A DNA stretch of 64,000 bases, taken from the NCBI RefSeq assembly GCF_900107375.1, contig NZ_FNPT01000017.1, positions 44,435-108,434 of the forward strand, read 5' to 3'. Every line of letters starts with the position of its first letter. Within the stretch, counting starts at the first letter, position 1. Both the position numbers and the translations under genes were made by a program. The notes below the pieces were generated by a model, which did no database searches, was not told where the DNA came from, and saw only the letters and a program-made list of their open reading frames with translations. Origin of the DNA: Lysobacter sp. yr284 (lineage in GTDB: Bacteria; Pseudomonadota; Gammaproteobacteria; Xanthomonadales; Xanthomonadaceae). This document shows positions 7,937 through 16,277 of this stretch, in pieces.

Positions 7937-8812
7937 CTACCCCCCGGCGCGCTCCGGCAGCGCCAACGCCTCGCCCGCCTTCACCCGCCGATACGCCTGC
8001 TCCACTGCCTGCGCGCCGTACTTCAGCTCCAGCCGCTTGACGATGAAATGCCCGCGCGCCATGTCCTGGTAGTGGTTGGTGAACAGCACGTTCATCGTCG
8101 CCGCGGTCGCCGCGCCGATCACCGGCACGATCTGCGCCGCGGTCTTCTCGGTGATCACGATCCCGAAGCGCGTGGCCACCGTGTCGATCAGCTTGGCCAT
8201 CCACGCCGCCGTCTGCTTCTTGGCGTAGGCCTGGGTCAGCTCGTGCGCGCCGCGATGGCCGGCCAGGTGCACCAGCTCGCGGGTCGCGCCCTTGGTCAGC
8301 TCCGACAGCATCCCGCGCGAGGCGTAATACCCCGACTCGGCCGCATCGTCGCTCTTGCTGTTGCCGCCGAACGCGAACACCTCCACGCAGGCCGCGCGCA
8401 CCCACGGCTCGGACACCGAGAACCCCTCGCTGCGCGCGATGTCGGCGACCGAGCGCATCATGATCACCGTGGTCACCGGCAGCTCCACCGCCAGCCCGGC
8501 CATGCCGAACAAACCGCCGGCCGCGCCGGACAGCGCCGCGGCCAGCTTGTGGGTCTTGGTCGAGGCGCCCTTGCTAGGCGCATCGCCGACCGTGCGCAGC
8601 GCCGCCGACGCGGCCCGGTGCAAGGCCGCGTGCACGATCTTATGGATGCGCTCGTGCGCGAACTTGGGCAGCTTGGACATGCCGAACTCGATCGGCGCGC
8701 CGGCCAGCGCCGCCATGCGCGCGGTGACCGACGGCGTCTCCAGCAACGCTACCGCGCGCTTGAGATCGGCCGCATCGGCCGGGTGCTGCAACGGATCGCT
8801 GTCTGGGGTCAT
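7937..8812 (-). CDS. EcsC family protein
   Basis: A 291-residue protein resembling the EcsC family (named after a gene of a Bacillus ABC transporter locus, biochemical role unknown). Features: charged N-terminal helix, GMSKLPKFAHERIHKIVH near residue 45, a glycine/alanine-rich hydrophobic stretch (LSGAAGGLFGMAGLAVELPV, ~90-115) typical of the family, the RSVADIARSEGFSVSEP segment, and a second hydrophobic stretch (PVIGAATAATMNVLF) near 235. The frame is open to 8917 but ATG 8812 is preceded by GAGAGG and gives the natural family N-terminus. No functional partner gene is adjacent. Probably membrane-associated. Confidence 0.8.
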   Translation of the reverse strand: MTPDSDPLQHPADAADLKRAVALLETPSVTARMAALAGAPIEFGMSKLPKFAHERIHKIVHAALHRAASAALRTVGDAPSKGASTKTHKLAAALSGAAGGLFGMAGLAVELPVTTVIMMRSVADIARSEGFSVSEPWVRAACVEVFAFGGNSKSDDAAESGYYASRGMLSELTKGATRELVHLAGHRGAHELTQAYAKKQTAAWMAKLIDTVATRFGIVITEKTAAQIVPVIGAATAATMNVLFTNHYQDMARGHFIVKRLELKYGAQAVEQAYRRVKAGEALALPERAGG

Positions 8813-9129
8813 CGCCTCTCGCCTGGTCGCGCCGGAATGGCGGCTCGCCGCGAAACGCGTTCGCGACCTTGCGAAGGTAGGGGCCGCCGGCGGCCCCGAC
8901 AAGCCCGCGGCGGCCACCGCCGTTCAGCCGCGGGGCCGCCTCGGGAGCGGCGCGCGCCGCGACCGCGCCAACCCAACCACGAGCAAACGTCGAGGACGCC
9001 ACCGCGCGCGCCGCGCCTGCATTCGCCGACGCGCGAGCGCGTGGCGAGACCTCGCACGAAAACCAGATCCGCAATCGTCGCGTTGGCGCGGTCGCGGCGC
9101 GCGCCGCGCCTACAGGCAGCTTCGCCGCC
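8813..9129. other. Non-coding stretch with palindrome and repeat remnants
   Basis: 317 bases between two minus-strand genes. It contains a perfect 18-base palindrome (8880-8897, GGGGCCGCCGGCGGCCCC), a diverged family A element around 8940-8972 and a clearer half-copy at 9087-9116 (GCGGTCGCGGCGCGCGCCGC then GCCTACAG). No convincing reading frame is present. Confidence 0.6.
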
Positions 9130-9822
9130 TCACGCGGCTTCGCGCAACGCCCGTCCGGCCACGAGCCGCCGCACCAGCGCATCGACCTCGCCTTCGGCGC
9201 GCTCGATCGATGCGCGCAGACGCTCGTCGCCGAATTCGTCGTATTCCACCGCCAGCGAATGCGCGTCGTCGATGCCGATGTAGCGCAGCGGAGTGAGCAC
9301 GCCGGGTTCGACGTGGTTGATCGCCTCCAGCCGCTCGCCGCGGCCGTAACCGTAATCGCCGCGCGAGCTCAGCAGCACCAGCTGCCGGCCCTGGCCGGCC
9401 AGCATCGGCCAGTACGGCTCGCCGGCGCGGGCGCGGTCGAAGCCGAACGTGCGGCCCACGCGCACGATGTTGTCGATCCAGGCCTTGAGCTGGGCCGGCA
9501 TGCCGAAGTTGTACATCGGCACGCCGATGACGACCAAGTCGGCGGCGAGCAGTTCGTCGACCAGCGCGTCGCTCTCGGCCAGCGCTTCGCGCATCCACGG
9601 CTCGCGCTGCGCCGGCGGGGTGAAGGCGGCATGGATCCAGCCGCCGGTGACCGGCGCCGGCGGCTGCAGGCCGACGTCGCGCACGGTCACCTCGTCGCCG
9701 GGGCGCAGCTCGCGCCAGCGGCGCACGAAGCGCGCGCTCAGGCGCCGGCTGTGCGAGCCGTGGGCCTGGGTGTCGGAGCCGCCGAAGCGGGCGCTGGAGT
9801 CGATGTGGAGCAGTCGGGTCAT
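9130..9822 (-). CDS. azoR: FMN-dependent NADH-azoreductase
   Basis: Flavodoxin-fold NAD(P)H:quinone/azo oxidoreductase, 230 residues, slightly longer than typical AzoR (about 200). Evidence: phosphate-binding start LLHIDSSAR and SHSRRLSARFVRRW, the FMN loop VPMYNFGMPAQLKAWIDNIVR, and RGDYGYGRGE. The enzyme reduces quinones and azo compounds by two electrons, protecting from thiol and electrophile stress. The ATG at 9822 is chosen over an upstream frame because MTRLLHIDSSAR is the family start. It is divergent from a LysR regulator whose ATG is 135 bases away; such pairs are usually regulated by that LysR protein in response to quinone-like inducers. Confidence 0.9.
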   Translation of the reverse strand: MTRLLHIDSSARFGGSDTQAHGSHSRRLSARFVRRWRELRPGDEVTVRDVGLQPPAPVTGGWIHAAFTPPAQREPWMREALAESDALVDELLAADLVVIGVPMYNFGMPAQLKAWIDNIVRVGRTFGFDRARAGEPYWPMLAGQGRQLVLLSSRGDYGYGRGERLEAINHVEPGVLTPLRYIGIDDAHSLAVEYDEFGDERLRASIERAEGEVDALVRRLVAGRALREAA

Positions 9823-9957
9823 GGCGGGGCTCGCTGAGTCATGGATGAGTCCGGCTGCGCCACTGCGGCGCGGCGCCGGGATGGAAGCCATATTGAAAGC
9901 GGCCCGATTGGGCGACAAACTCCGATTTCTCAACCGACGGATGAATCGATCTCAGCC

Positions 9958-10860
9958 ATGTCCAGCCGCCGCCTGCCCCCGCTGGGCGCCTTGCGCGCGT
10001 TCGAGGCCGCCGCGCGGCTGCGCAGCTTCAAGCGCGCCGCGCAGGAGCTGTCGGTGACGCCGACCGCGATCAGCCACCAGATCCGCAGCCTGGAGGAACA
10101 CATCGGCGTGCGCCTGTTCGAGCGCCAGACCCGCCGGGTCGTCCCCACCGCCGCCGCCGAGCGCCTGTTCCCGGTGCTGCGCGACGGCTTCGACGCCTTC
10201 GCCGTCGCGGTCGAGGCGTTGCGCGCGCAGCCGCAGCGGCGCGCGCTGACCCTGTCGGCGACGCTGTCGTTCACCGCCAAGTGGCTGGTGCCGCGCATGG
10301 CCTCGTTCCGCCAGGCCTGTCCCGACCTCGACCTGCGCCTGCACGCCTCCGACGATCCGGTCGACCTGCACGCCGGCCTCGCCGACGCGGCGATCCGCTA
10401 CGGCCGCGGCCCCTGGCCCGGGCTCGACGCGGAACCGCTGGTCGAGAACCGCTTCGCGCCGGTGTGCAGCCCGCACCTGGGCCTGCGCGGCCCGCACGAG
10501 CTCCGGCGGCACGCGCTGCTGCATTCGGAATGGCGCCACCCCAGCGCCGACACGCCGACCTGGCAGCGCTGGCGCGAGCGCGCGAACGCCGATGGGCTCG
10601 GACTCGACGATCTCGACCTCGACGCCGGCCTGCGCTTCACCGACGAGAGCCACGCCATCCAGGCCGCCATCGCCGGCCACGGCGTGGCCCTGCTGAGCCT
10701 GGCCCTGGTCGCCGACGACCTCGCCGCCGGCGCGCTGGTGCAGCCGTTCGGGCCGGTGCTGGACGGCCATCCGCATTGGTGGGTGCAGGCGCCCGGCGCG
10801 CAGCGCGCCGACCTCGCGGCGCTGCGCGCGTGGTTGCGCGCGCAGGCCGGCGCGGGCTGA
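9958..10860 (+). CDS. LysR-family regulator (GcvA-like), divergent from azoreductase
   Basis: 300-residue LysR-type transcription factor. N-terminal winged HTH: LPPLGALRAFEAAARLRSFK then AAQELSVTPTAISHQIRSLE, followed by RLFERQTRRVVPT, characteristic of the GcvA/AmpR/DSF-like branch. The C-terminal periplasmic-binding-like effector domain runs from ~95 to 295 and includes the branch-typical DLHAGLADAAIRYGRGPWPG. ATG 9958 is the natural start (MSSRRLPPLGALRAF). Expected role: control of the divergent azoreductase gene and itself from the 135-bp shared intergenic region. Effector unknown. Confidence 0.9.
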   Translation: MSSRRLPPLGALRAFEAAARLRSFKRAAQELSVTPTAISHQIRSLEEHIGVRLFERQTRRVVPTAAAERLFPVLRDGFDAFAVAVEALRAQPQRRALTLSATLSFTAKWLVPRMASFRQACPDLDLRLHASDDPVDLHAGLADAAIRYGRGPWPGLDAEPLVENRFAPVCSPHLGLRGPHELRRHALLHSEWRHPSADTPTWQRWRERANADGLGLDDLDLDAGLRFTDESHAIQAAIAGHGVALLSLALVADDLAAGALVQPFGPVLDGHPHWWVQAPGAQRADLAALRAWLRAQAGAG

Positions 10861-10935
10861 ACGCGGCCGCGCGCGCGGGCCCGCTTCGCCCGCGCGCGCA
10901 CCGGCCTGCCCCGACGGCGCGGCGGCGCGGCAGGC

Positions 10936-11346
10936 TCAGCGCGGCGGGTCGAGGCGCGCGGCCTGGTAACGGCGTTCCTGGGTCGAACCGCCGTAGCCGT
11001 AGGCGGCAGCGCGCGCGTCGACGACGTGGATATACGACACCTCGTGGACGTCGCCGATCAAGGCCGACAGCTGCGCATAGGCGCGCTCGATGAAGCGCGC
11101 CTTCTCGTCCTTGGTGTTGGTCTCGTCGGTGATGCTGATATCGAGGAAGAACGAATTTCGCCCGAGTTCTTCCAGGCTGCGGCCGCCGACGAACCACAGC
11201 GCGCGCTCGACGAAGCGCACTTCGATCGCGATCAGTTCGCGTTGCTTGCCCAACGCGTCGACGGTGAGGTCGGCGACCAGGGCGCTGGCGCGGCGCGCCA
11301 GCGCGGGATCGGCGGGGCCGGAAATCTGCAGGTTCAGGTGCGGCAT
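10936..11346 (-). CDS. Tautomerase-superfamily protein (4-oxalocrotonate tautomerase-like)
   Basis: 136 residues. With ATG 11346 the protein begins Met-Pro (MPHLNLQISGP), so removal of Met leaves the catalytic Pro1 that defines the tautomerase superfamily; this decides the start over the longer open frame to 11448. It shows internal two-fold repeat character (two beta-alpha-beta units, the second around EKARFIERAYAQLSALIG). Such proteins enolise or hydrate 2-oxo acids in aromatic degradation, or act promiscuously. Divergent LysR gene at 11475 likely regulates it. Exact substrate unknown. Confidence 0.8.
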   Translation of the reverse strand: MPHLNLQISGPADPALARRASALVADLTVDALGKQRELIAIEVRFVERALWFVGGRSLEELGRNSFFLDISITDETNTKDEKARFIERAYAQLSALIGDVHEVSYIHVVDARAAAYGYGGSTQERRYQAARLDPPR

Positions 11347-11414
11347 GGCGGCGGTTCTCTGCGGCGGGCCGGCACGACTCGGCCCCGGGGTGCAGGTACA
11401 GGCTAGGCTTGCCG

Positions 11415-11455
11415 CATCCATCGGAATAGCGGGAAGATCGGCGCTCATCCATCGG
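11415..11455. promoter_or_regulatory. Direct repeat, candidate LysR operator
   Basis: CATCCATCGG occurs twice, at 11415-11424 and 11446-11455, 31 bp apart (three helical turns, same DNA face) in the tautomerase/LysR intergenic region. Position fits a regulator-binding region; binding itself is inference. Confidence 0.4.
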
Positions 11456-11474
11456 CTATCCCGGTAACGGCGCC

Positions 11475-12329
11475 ATGCGCAGCCTCGACCTCGACCAGCT
11501 CCGCGCCTTCGTCGCGGTCGCCGAAGCCGGCAGCATCTCCGCCGGCGCCGGCCGCGTGTTCCGCTCGCAATCGGCGGTCAGCGAACAACTGCAGAAGCTC
11601 GAATCCGCCGCCGGCGCCGCCCTGCTGCTGCGCTCGCGCCAGGGCGTCGGCCTGACTGCGGCCGGACAGCGCCTGATCGGCCATGCCCGCCAGTTGCTGG
11701 CGCTGGGCGAGTTGGCCTTGCACGACGTGCGCAACGAAGTGCGCCGAACCCAGGCGCGGCTGGCGATCAGCGACTACTTCCGCAACGACGAGATCGCCGG
11801 CCTGCTGGCGCAGCTGGGCCGGCGCTGCCCGCAGCTGCGGCTGCAGGTCGAGGTCGGGCTCAGCGCGGCGCTGGCCCAGGGCCACGCCGAAGGCCGCCAC
11901 GACCTGGCCGTGGTCATGCGCACCGGCGCCGCGCGCGAACGCGCCGCGGGACTGCCGCTGCGGCGCGAAGCGCTGCAGTGGGTGGCCGCGCCGGGCCTGG
12001 ACCTGCGCGAGGAAAACGAGTTGCCGCTGGTGTTGCTGCCGCCGGATTGCAGCCTGCACGGCCTGGCCGTGCAACGCCTGCGGCGGCACCGCAGCGCCCA
12101 TCGCATCGCCCATCAGGCCAGCGGCGTGGCCGGGCTGCAGGCGGCGCTGCGCGCGGGATTGGGCGTGGGCTGTCTCAATGCCTCGGCGATCGGGCCGGGC
12201 CTGGCGATCGCGCGATCGCCGCGGCTGGCCGCCTTGCCGGACTGCGCGTTCGCGTTGCTCGCGCCGCCGGCCGATGCGCCCGCGGACCTGCACGAGGCGG
12301 CATCGATCGTGCGCGCGTTCTTCGCCTGA
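11475..12329 (+). CDS. LysR-family regulator, divergent from tautomerase
   Basis: 284-residue LysR-type regulator. HTH: LDQLRAFVAVAEAGSISAGA then GRVFRSQSAVSEQLQKLESA, with LLLRSRQGVGLTAAGQRLI closing the DNA-binding domain at about residue 65. The effector-binding half (~90-284) begins LAISDYFRNDEIAGLLAQL. ATG 11475 gives the standard start. Sits 128 bp from the divergent tautomerase gene, its probable target; two direct repeats lie in the gap. Confidence 0.9.
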   Translation: MRSLDLDQLRAFVAVAEAGSISAGAGRVFRSQSAVSEQLQKLESAAGAALLLRSRQGVGLTAAGQRLIGHARQLLALGELALHDVRNEVRRTQARLAISDYFRNDEIAGLLAQLGRRCPQLRLQVEVGLSAALAQGHAEGRHDLAVVMRTGAARERAAGLPLRREALQWVAAPGLDLREENELPLVLLPPDCSLHGLAVQRLRRHRSAHRIAHQASGVAGLQAALRAGLGVGCLNASAIGPGLAIARSPRLAALPDCAFALLAPPADAPADLHEAASIVRAFFA

Positions 12330-12527
12330 AAGTCGGCCTGGGGTTCGCGGACGAGATCCGCGCAGAAAACCTGCGGCCGGGAATCCGCCCATCGCGGCGG
12401 ACCCAGCGCTTACGCGATAACTGCAACTACGCCGGCCCCAAGGCGCGGCGCATGGCATCGGTGCGGACGGTCGCCCGCCGCAGCCCGGGCGTGCGGCGGA
12501 TCGGCGCTCCCGCGAACGACGCGAGGG

Positions 12528-12743
12528 TCAGAGCAGCATCAGCTCCGAACGCTCCTTGGTGCTGTTGTCGACGAAGAACATCTTCTTGCCCTTGTCGGCT
12601 CGGTCCTCGACCACCTGGTACAGGCGCAGGGCCTGGCGGATCGCGGCGGTCTTGCTGACGCCCTTGCGGACGCACAACTCTTCGAGGAACTGCATCTCGC
12701 TGCCGGCCAGGTTGAGGGTCATACGGCGCCGGGTCTCTTTCAT
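12528..12743 (-). CDS. Small ribbon-helix-helix (CopG/Arc-like) protein
   Basis: 71 residues. The first ~45 form a ribbon-helix-helix pattern: beta strand RRRMTLNLAG, then helices EMQFLEELCVRKGVSKTAAI and RQALRLYQVVEDRADKG, as in CopG/Arc dimeric DNA-binding proteins. The ATG at 12743 has a strong AAGGTGA ribosome-binding site ending 5 bases upstream, supporting a real gene despite its size. No toxin or relaxase gene is next to it, so it is not an evident antitoxin; a stand-alone regulator is likely. The C-terminal 20 residues are polar and unassigned. Confidence 0.75.
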   Translation of the reverse strand: MKETRRRMTLNLAGSEMQFLEELCVRKGVSKTAAIRQALRLYQVVEDRADKGKKMFFVDNSTKERSELMLL

Positions 12744-13723
12744 GAAATCACCTTACGTTGTGGCTGGGAGGGTTCGCACTGATGCCAGTCGCTACGGATC
12801 GCCGGCGCCGCAAGCGGCGACGGCCCGATCGCGCACCGCCGCACCGGCCGGCGCGAGCCGGCGCAGCGACCGCGGCGCGCTGGAGCCGCACCGGCGGACC
12901 GGTGCGACGGACGGACGGCGGCAGGGCCGCGCGCGGCAGCGGCCGAGAGCCGCACCTCCATGCGACGCCGGCCGCATCCGGGCCGGCGGGATGGAGGCCG
13001 AATCACGCTCCAGGGCACGCCATTGAGACCGGCAGGCACATGGAGCGTGAGTTCGGCTACCGGGTCGAGCACACCCAGGGCAGAAAGCCAGACACGTTGG
13101 ATGGATGAATTGATCACTTCGTCTGCCCCCTGTGGCCGATGCGGACGCGTTATCGCCGCCGTCCGGCACCTTTCGACTTCCGACACCTGTCCCAATCGGA
13201 GAAACCCGGGGACCGAGGACATCGGCGGATTTACCGTGCACCGCTTTTGCGGCAGCAGAAAAGCGCAGCGCACGGCGGCAGGCGAAGTTTTTTCGCGATT
13301 TTTCGACGGGCCAGGTCGATGAGTGACCTGTTAGGTCAAAATAAATGTGAACATCATCACTTTATTTGACCACTCGCACGGTGGAAGGCCATGCATATTT
13401 TCAGACAAGTCCGAGCCGTTTTTCTTCACTGGAAAAGCCACCTAAGTGCCAGCAGGCACACCGATGGCCTCGCCCGGCCCGATCCTGCGTCTCTAGATCG
13501 GTTGCGACCCATTCCCTGCCGGCGCCCGTCCTCCCACGGCCTGCACACTGGGCCTGGCCTTGGCGCGACGCGAACGTGTCGGCCGTCACCCGGGTTTCCG
13601 AGGTTGGCGCACAAAAAACTTGACTAAAGGATGCCGGGTCCGATGCTTGGCAGTTTTGGCGCCTCGGCCTGCCCGCGCCTCCGGCACGGCCACCCGCCCC
13701 GATCGCAGTGCGGAGACAAAGGA
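12744..13723. other. Long non-coding region (about 980 bp)
   Basis: No reading frame here looks like a protein: the open frames have no family resemblance and no good ribosome-binding sites. It holds the promoter side of the ribbon-helix-helix gene, a T-rich stretch at 13286-13308, an AT-rich hairpin at 13334-13371 and the leader of the XRE-cupin gene. Local A+T content rises clearly around 13290-13440 relative to the rest of the window. Confidence 0.6.
13324..13371. promoter_or_regulatory. AT-rich nested inverted repeats
   Basis: TGACCTgttAGGTCA (13324-13338) overlaps a longer hairpin whose left arm is 13334-13350 (GGTCAAAATAAATGTGA) and right arm 13357-13371 (TCACTTTATTTGACC), loop ACATCA, with two single-base bulges. 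The TGACC half-site occurs three times. It could be an operator for a dimeric regulator or a structured RNA; nothing in the window decides. Confidence 0.55.
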
Positions 13724-14338
13724 ATGAAATCGCCACACCCGCCGACCCTCGGCGGCCTGTTGCGCGCGCTGCGCGCCCGCAATCAATGGACTCTGAAGCA
13801 GTTGAGCGAGCTGTCCGGCATTCCGCTGTCCACGCTGTCCAAGATCGAACACGACCGCCTGTCGCTGAACTACGAGCGGCTGGTGCAGCTGAGCCAGCGG
13901 CTGAACCTGAGCATGGGCGAGCTGTTCTCGGCGCCGCTGCCGACCGAACGCGGGGTGACGGCGCGCCGCAGCATCGGCCGGCTGCGCGATGCGCCGCACG
14001 TCGGCGGCCGCAACTACGACGCTTACCTGCTGTGCGCCGAACTGCGGCGCAAGCGGATGATCCCCGTCCTGACCCGGATCCACGCGCGCAGCCTGCAGGA
14101 GTTCGGCGAACTGGTGCGCACGCCCGGCGAGGAATTCGTCTACGTGCTCGACGGCGCGGTGGCGCTGCACACCGAGTTCTACGATCCGACCGTGCTGCGC
14201 GCCGGCGAGAGCAGCTACATCGACTCGGATATGGGCCACGCCTATGTGCTGGCCGAAGGCTGCGATTCGGCCACGGTGCTGGCGGTGGCGGCCTGCGACG
14301 ACGAACAGCCGCTGTTGGACGCGCTGGCGGCGCAGTGA
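13724..14338 (+). CDS. XRE-family regulator with cupin domain
   Basis: 204 residues. N-terminal Xre helix-turn-helix (~10-65): GGLLRALRARNQWTLKQLSE then SGIPLSTLSKIEHDRLSLNY. The C-terminal half is a small-molecule-sensing cupin barrel (~95-195) with RTPGEEFVYVLDGAVALHTE and GESSYIDSDMGHAYVLAEG, the layout of SutR/PuuR-type regulators. ATG 13724 has AAAGGA just upstream and is preferred to an upstream in-frame start at 13631. It is separated from the upstream gene by nearly 1 kb of non-coding DNA; its target and ligand are unknown. Confidence 0.88.
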   Translation: MKSPHPPTLGGLLRALRARNQWTLKQLSELSGIPLSTLSKIEHDRLSLNYERLVQLSQRLNLSMGELFSAPLPTERGVTARRSIGRLRDAPHVGGRNYDAYLLCAELRRKRMIPVLTRIHARSLQEFGELVRTPGEEFVYVLDGAVALHTEFYDPTVLRAGESSYIDSDMGHAYVLAEGCDSATVLAVAACDDEQPLLDALAAQ

Positions 14339-14456
14339 GCCGAAGCCGCGGGGCGGATCGGCAATTCGCGGCCCGGGCCGCGCGCCGGCGGCGGCGAGGG
14401 GCGATCGCCGGGTTGCGGACCGCGTCCGCAGGCCGAACCCCGGCGAGCGCTGCGCG

Positions 14457-15161
14457 CTACAGCGCGCTGCGCGGCGGCAACGCCCAGTCGATCGGCGCCT
14501 GGCCGTTGCGCTGCAGGTACTCGTTGGCGGCGGAGAAATGGCCGCAGCCCATGAAGCCGCGGTGCGCCGACAGCGGCGAGGGATGCGGCGCCTTGAGCAC
14601 GCGGTGCCGGCGCGGGTCGATCACCTTGCCCTTGGCCTGGGCGTAGCTGCCCCACAGCAGGAACACCAGGCCTTCGCGCTCGCGGTTGAGCACGTCGACG
14701 GCGTGGTCGGTGAAGCCCTCCCAGCCCTTGCCCTGGTGCGCGCCGGCACGGCCTTCCTCGACCGTCAGCACCGCGTTGAGCAGCAGCACGCCCTGCTTCG
14801 CCCACGGCAGCAGGCAGCCGTGATCGGGCCGGGCGATGCCGAGGTCGCGGTGGATTTCCTTGAAGATGTTGTCCAGCGACGGCGGCACCGCCACGCCGGG
14901 CTGCACCGAGAAGCACAAACCGTGGGCCTGGCCCTGGCCGTGGTACGGGTCCTGGCCGAGGATCACTACCTTGACCTGCTCGAACGCCGTGGCGTCGAAG
15001 GCCGAGAATATCTGCGGGCCGGGCGGGAAGATCCGCGCGCCGGCGGCCTTGCGCTCGCGCAGGAAGCGCGACAGCGACTGCATGTCCTCGCGTTCGAACC
15101 AGTCGCCGATGCGCGACTTCCACGACGGGTCGAGCTTGATGTCGCGATCGCCGTCGCTCAT
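14457..15161 (-). CDS. ung: Uracil-DNA glycosylase
   Basis: Family 1 uracil-DNA glycosylase, 234 residues; removes uracil from DNA at the start of base excision repair. The water-activating motif [20 protein letters not shown] includes Asp71; the DNA-intercalation motif is [20 protein letters not shown], with the catalytic His. The ATG at 15161 overlaps the stop of the upstream tandem-receiver gene by 4 bases (ATGA), so the two are co-translated. The upstream frame continues open in this frame only as shadow of that gene. Confidence 0.97.
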   Translation of the reverse strand: MSDGDRDIKLDPSWKSRIGDWFEREDMQSLSRFLRERKAAGARIFPPGPQIFSAFDATAFEQVKVVILGQDPYHGQGQAHGLCFSVQPGVAVPPSLDNIFKEIHRDLGIARPDHGCLLPWAKQGVLLLNAVLTVEEGRAGAHQGKGWEGFTDHAVDVLNREREGLVFLLWGSYAQAKGKVIDPRRHRVLKAPHPSPLSAHRGFMGCGHFSAANEYLQRNGQAPIDWALPPRSAL

Positions 15162-16012
15162 GCCGGCACCGCCGCGGGCGCGCCGAGCCGCGACAGGCGC
15201 AGTTGGAACAAGGTCTTGGTCACCAGCAGCCGCTCCTCGATCGGTTTGAGCACCAGGTCGTTGGCGCCGGCGCGCAGCAGTTCGCTCTGGTTGTCGCGGT
15301 TGGCATCGCCGGTCATCACCAGCACCGGCAGGCGGCGCTTGCCGTACGCGAAGTCGTTGCGCAGCCTGGCGAGCAGGTCCTTGCCGCCCAACTCGCCCTT
15401 CAGGTAGACGTCGGTCAGCACCAGGTCGGCGCCGGCGTCGCCGCCGTCGCGGCCGCTGGCGCGGTGCGCTTCCAGGTGTTCGAGCGCTTCTTCCACGCCG
15501 ATGAAATGCAGCACCTGCAGCGAATGGCGTTCGAGCATGCGCTTGGTCGCCACCGCCACCACCCGGCTGTCCTCGACGTAGAGCACGCGCGCGCCGGGGA
15601 TCGGCTGCGGCTGCACGTAGCCGCGGATGAACGCGGCCAGCGCGCTCTGGCCCAGCGACTTGTCGAAGTAGTCGGTGACGTCCTCGGTGAAGCGGCGCGC
15701 TTCCAGGTGGGCCTGGGCGTCGCCGGAGACCACGATCACCGGCACGTAGGCCTGGCCCGCGGCCTCGCGCACCGCGCGCGCCAGGGCGATGCCGTCGCCG
15801 TCGGGCAGCACCAGCGAGGTGGTGACCAGATCGACTTCGCCGTGGTCGAGCGCGAGCTTGGCCTCGATGATGTTGCCGCACTGGACGATGCGCGCGTTCG
15901 GCAGCTCGCGCGCGAGCACGTCGGCGATGAGCTTGCGCACCAGCCTGGAGCCGTCCACCACCATCACCCGCGGCGCGGTGTTGTCGAAATGTCGCAGGTT
16001 CTGGCTTTGCAT
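15158..16012 (-). CDS. Tandem-receiver response regulator, first receiver degenerate
   Basis: 284 residues made of two receiver domains and no output domain. Receiver 1 (~15-135): the acidic pair reads VVDGS (one Asp replaced by Gly) and the phosphoacceptor position reads [11 protein letters not shown], Ser instead of Asp, so it cannot be phosphorylated normally. Receiver 2 (~145-270) is intact: [17 protein letters not shown] with the acceptor Asp, VMTGDA and LVLKPIEE. Start ATG 16012 ([11 protein letters not shown]) is chosen over a longer low-complexity frame. It is coupled to ung by a 4-base overlap. Such stand-alone proteins relay phosphate or regulate by protein contact, often in motility or diguanylate signalling; partner kinase not in the window. 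Confidence 0.88.
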   Translation of the reverse strand: MQSQNLRHFDNTAPRVMVVDGSRLVRKLIADVLARELPNARIVQCGNIIEAKLALDHGEVDLVTTSLVLPDGDGIALARAVREAAGQAYVPVIVVSGDAQAHLEARRFTEDVTDYFDKSLGQSALAAFIRGYVQPQPIPGARVLYVEDSRVVAVATKRMLERHSLQVLHFIGVEEALEHLEAHRASGRDGGDAGADLVLTDVYLKGELGGKDLLARLRNDFAYGKRRLPVLVMTGDANRDNQSELLRAGANDLVLKPIEERLLVTKTLFQLRLSRLGAPAAVPA

Positions 16013-16277
16013 GCGGGGCGGTACCGTCTCCGGACGCGCGTCCGGCGGCGCGGGCGCCGGGGCGGAAGGAGCGCAGGTCGTGCGGGGGGAGTCCGATTCT
16101 AGGCGCAAGCGGGGTCGGATTCCGAGTCTTGCGCGGCACGAATGCAGATTGGCCCGGATCGGGCGGTGGCCGCCGCCCTGCGCAGGAGCCGCGAGCGCGC
16201 GGCCGCGGATGCGGCGCGAGCGGCTACCCCGCGGTCGCGACTCGCATCGCGCCCACAGGGGCACGCCGGGGATTCGC

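Noticed and set aside
12744..13723. Toxin-antitoxin or relaxase partner for the ribbon-helix-helix protein.
   Set aside because: No partner toxin or relaxase is encoded on either side; nothing in the region codes for a believable protein.
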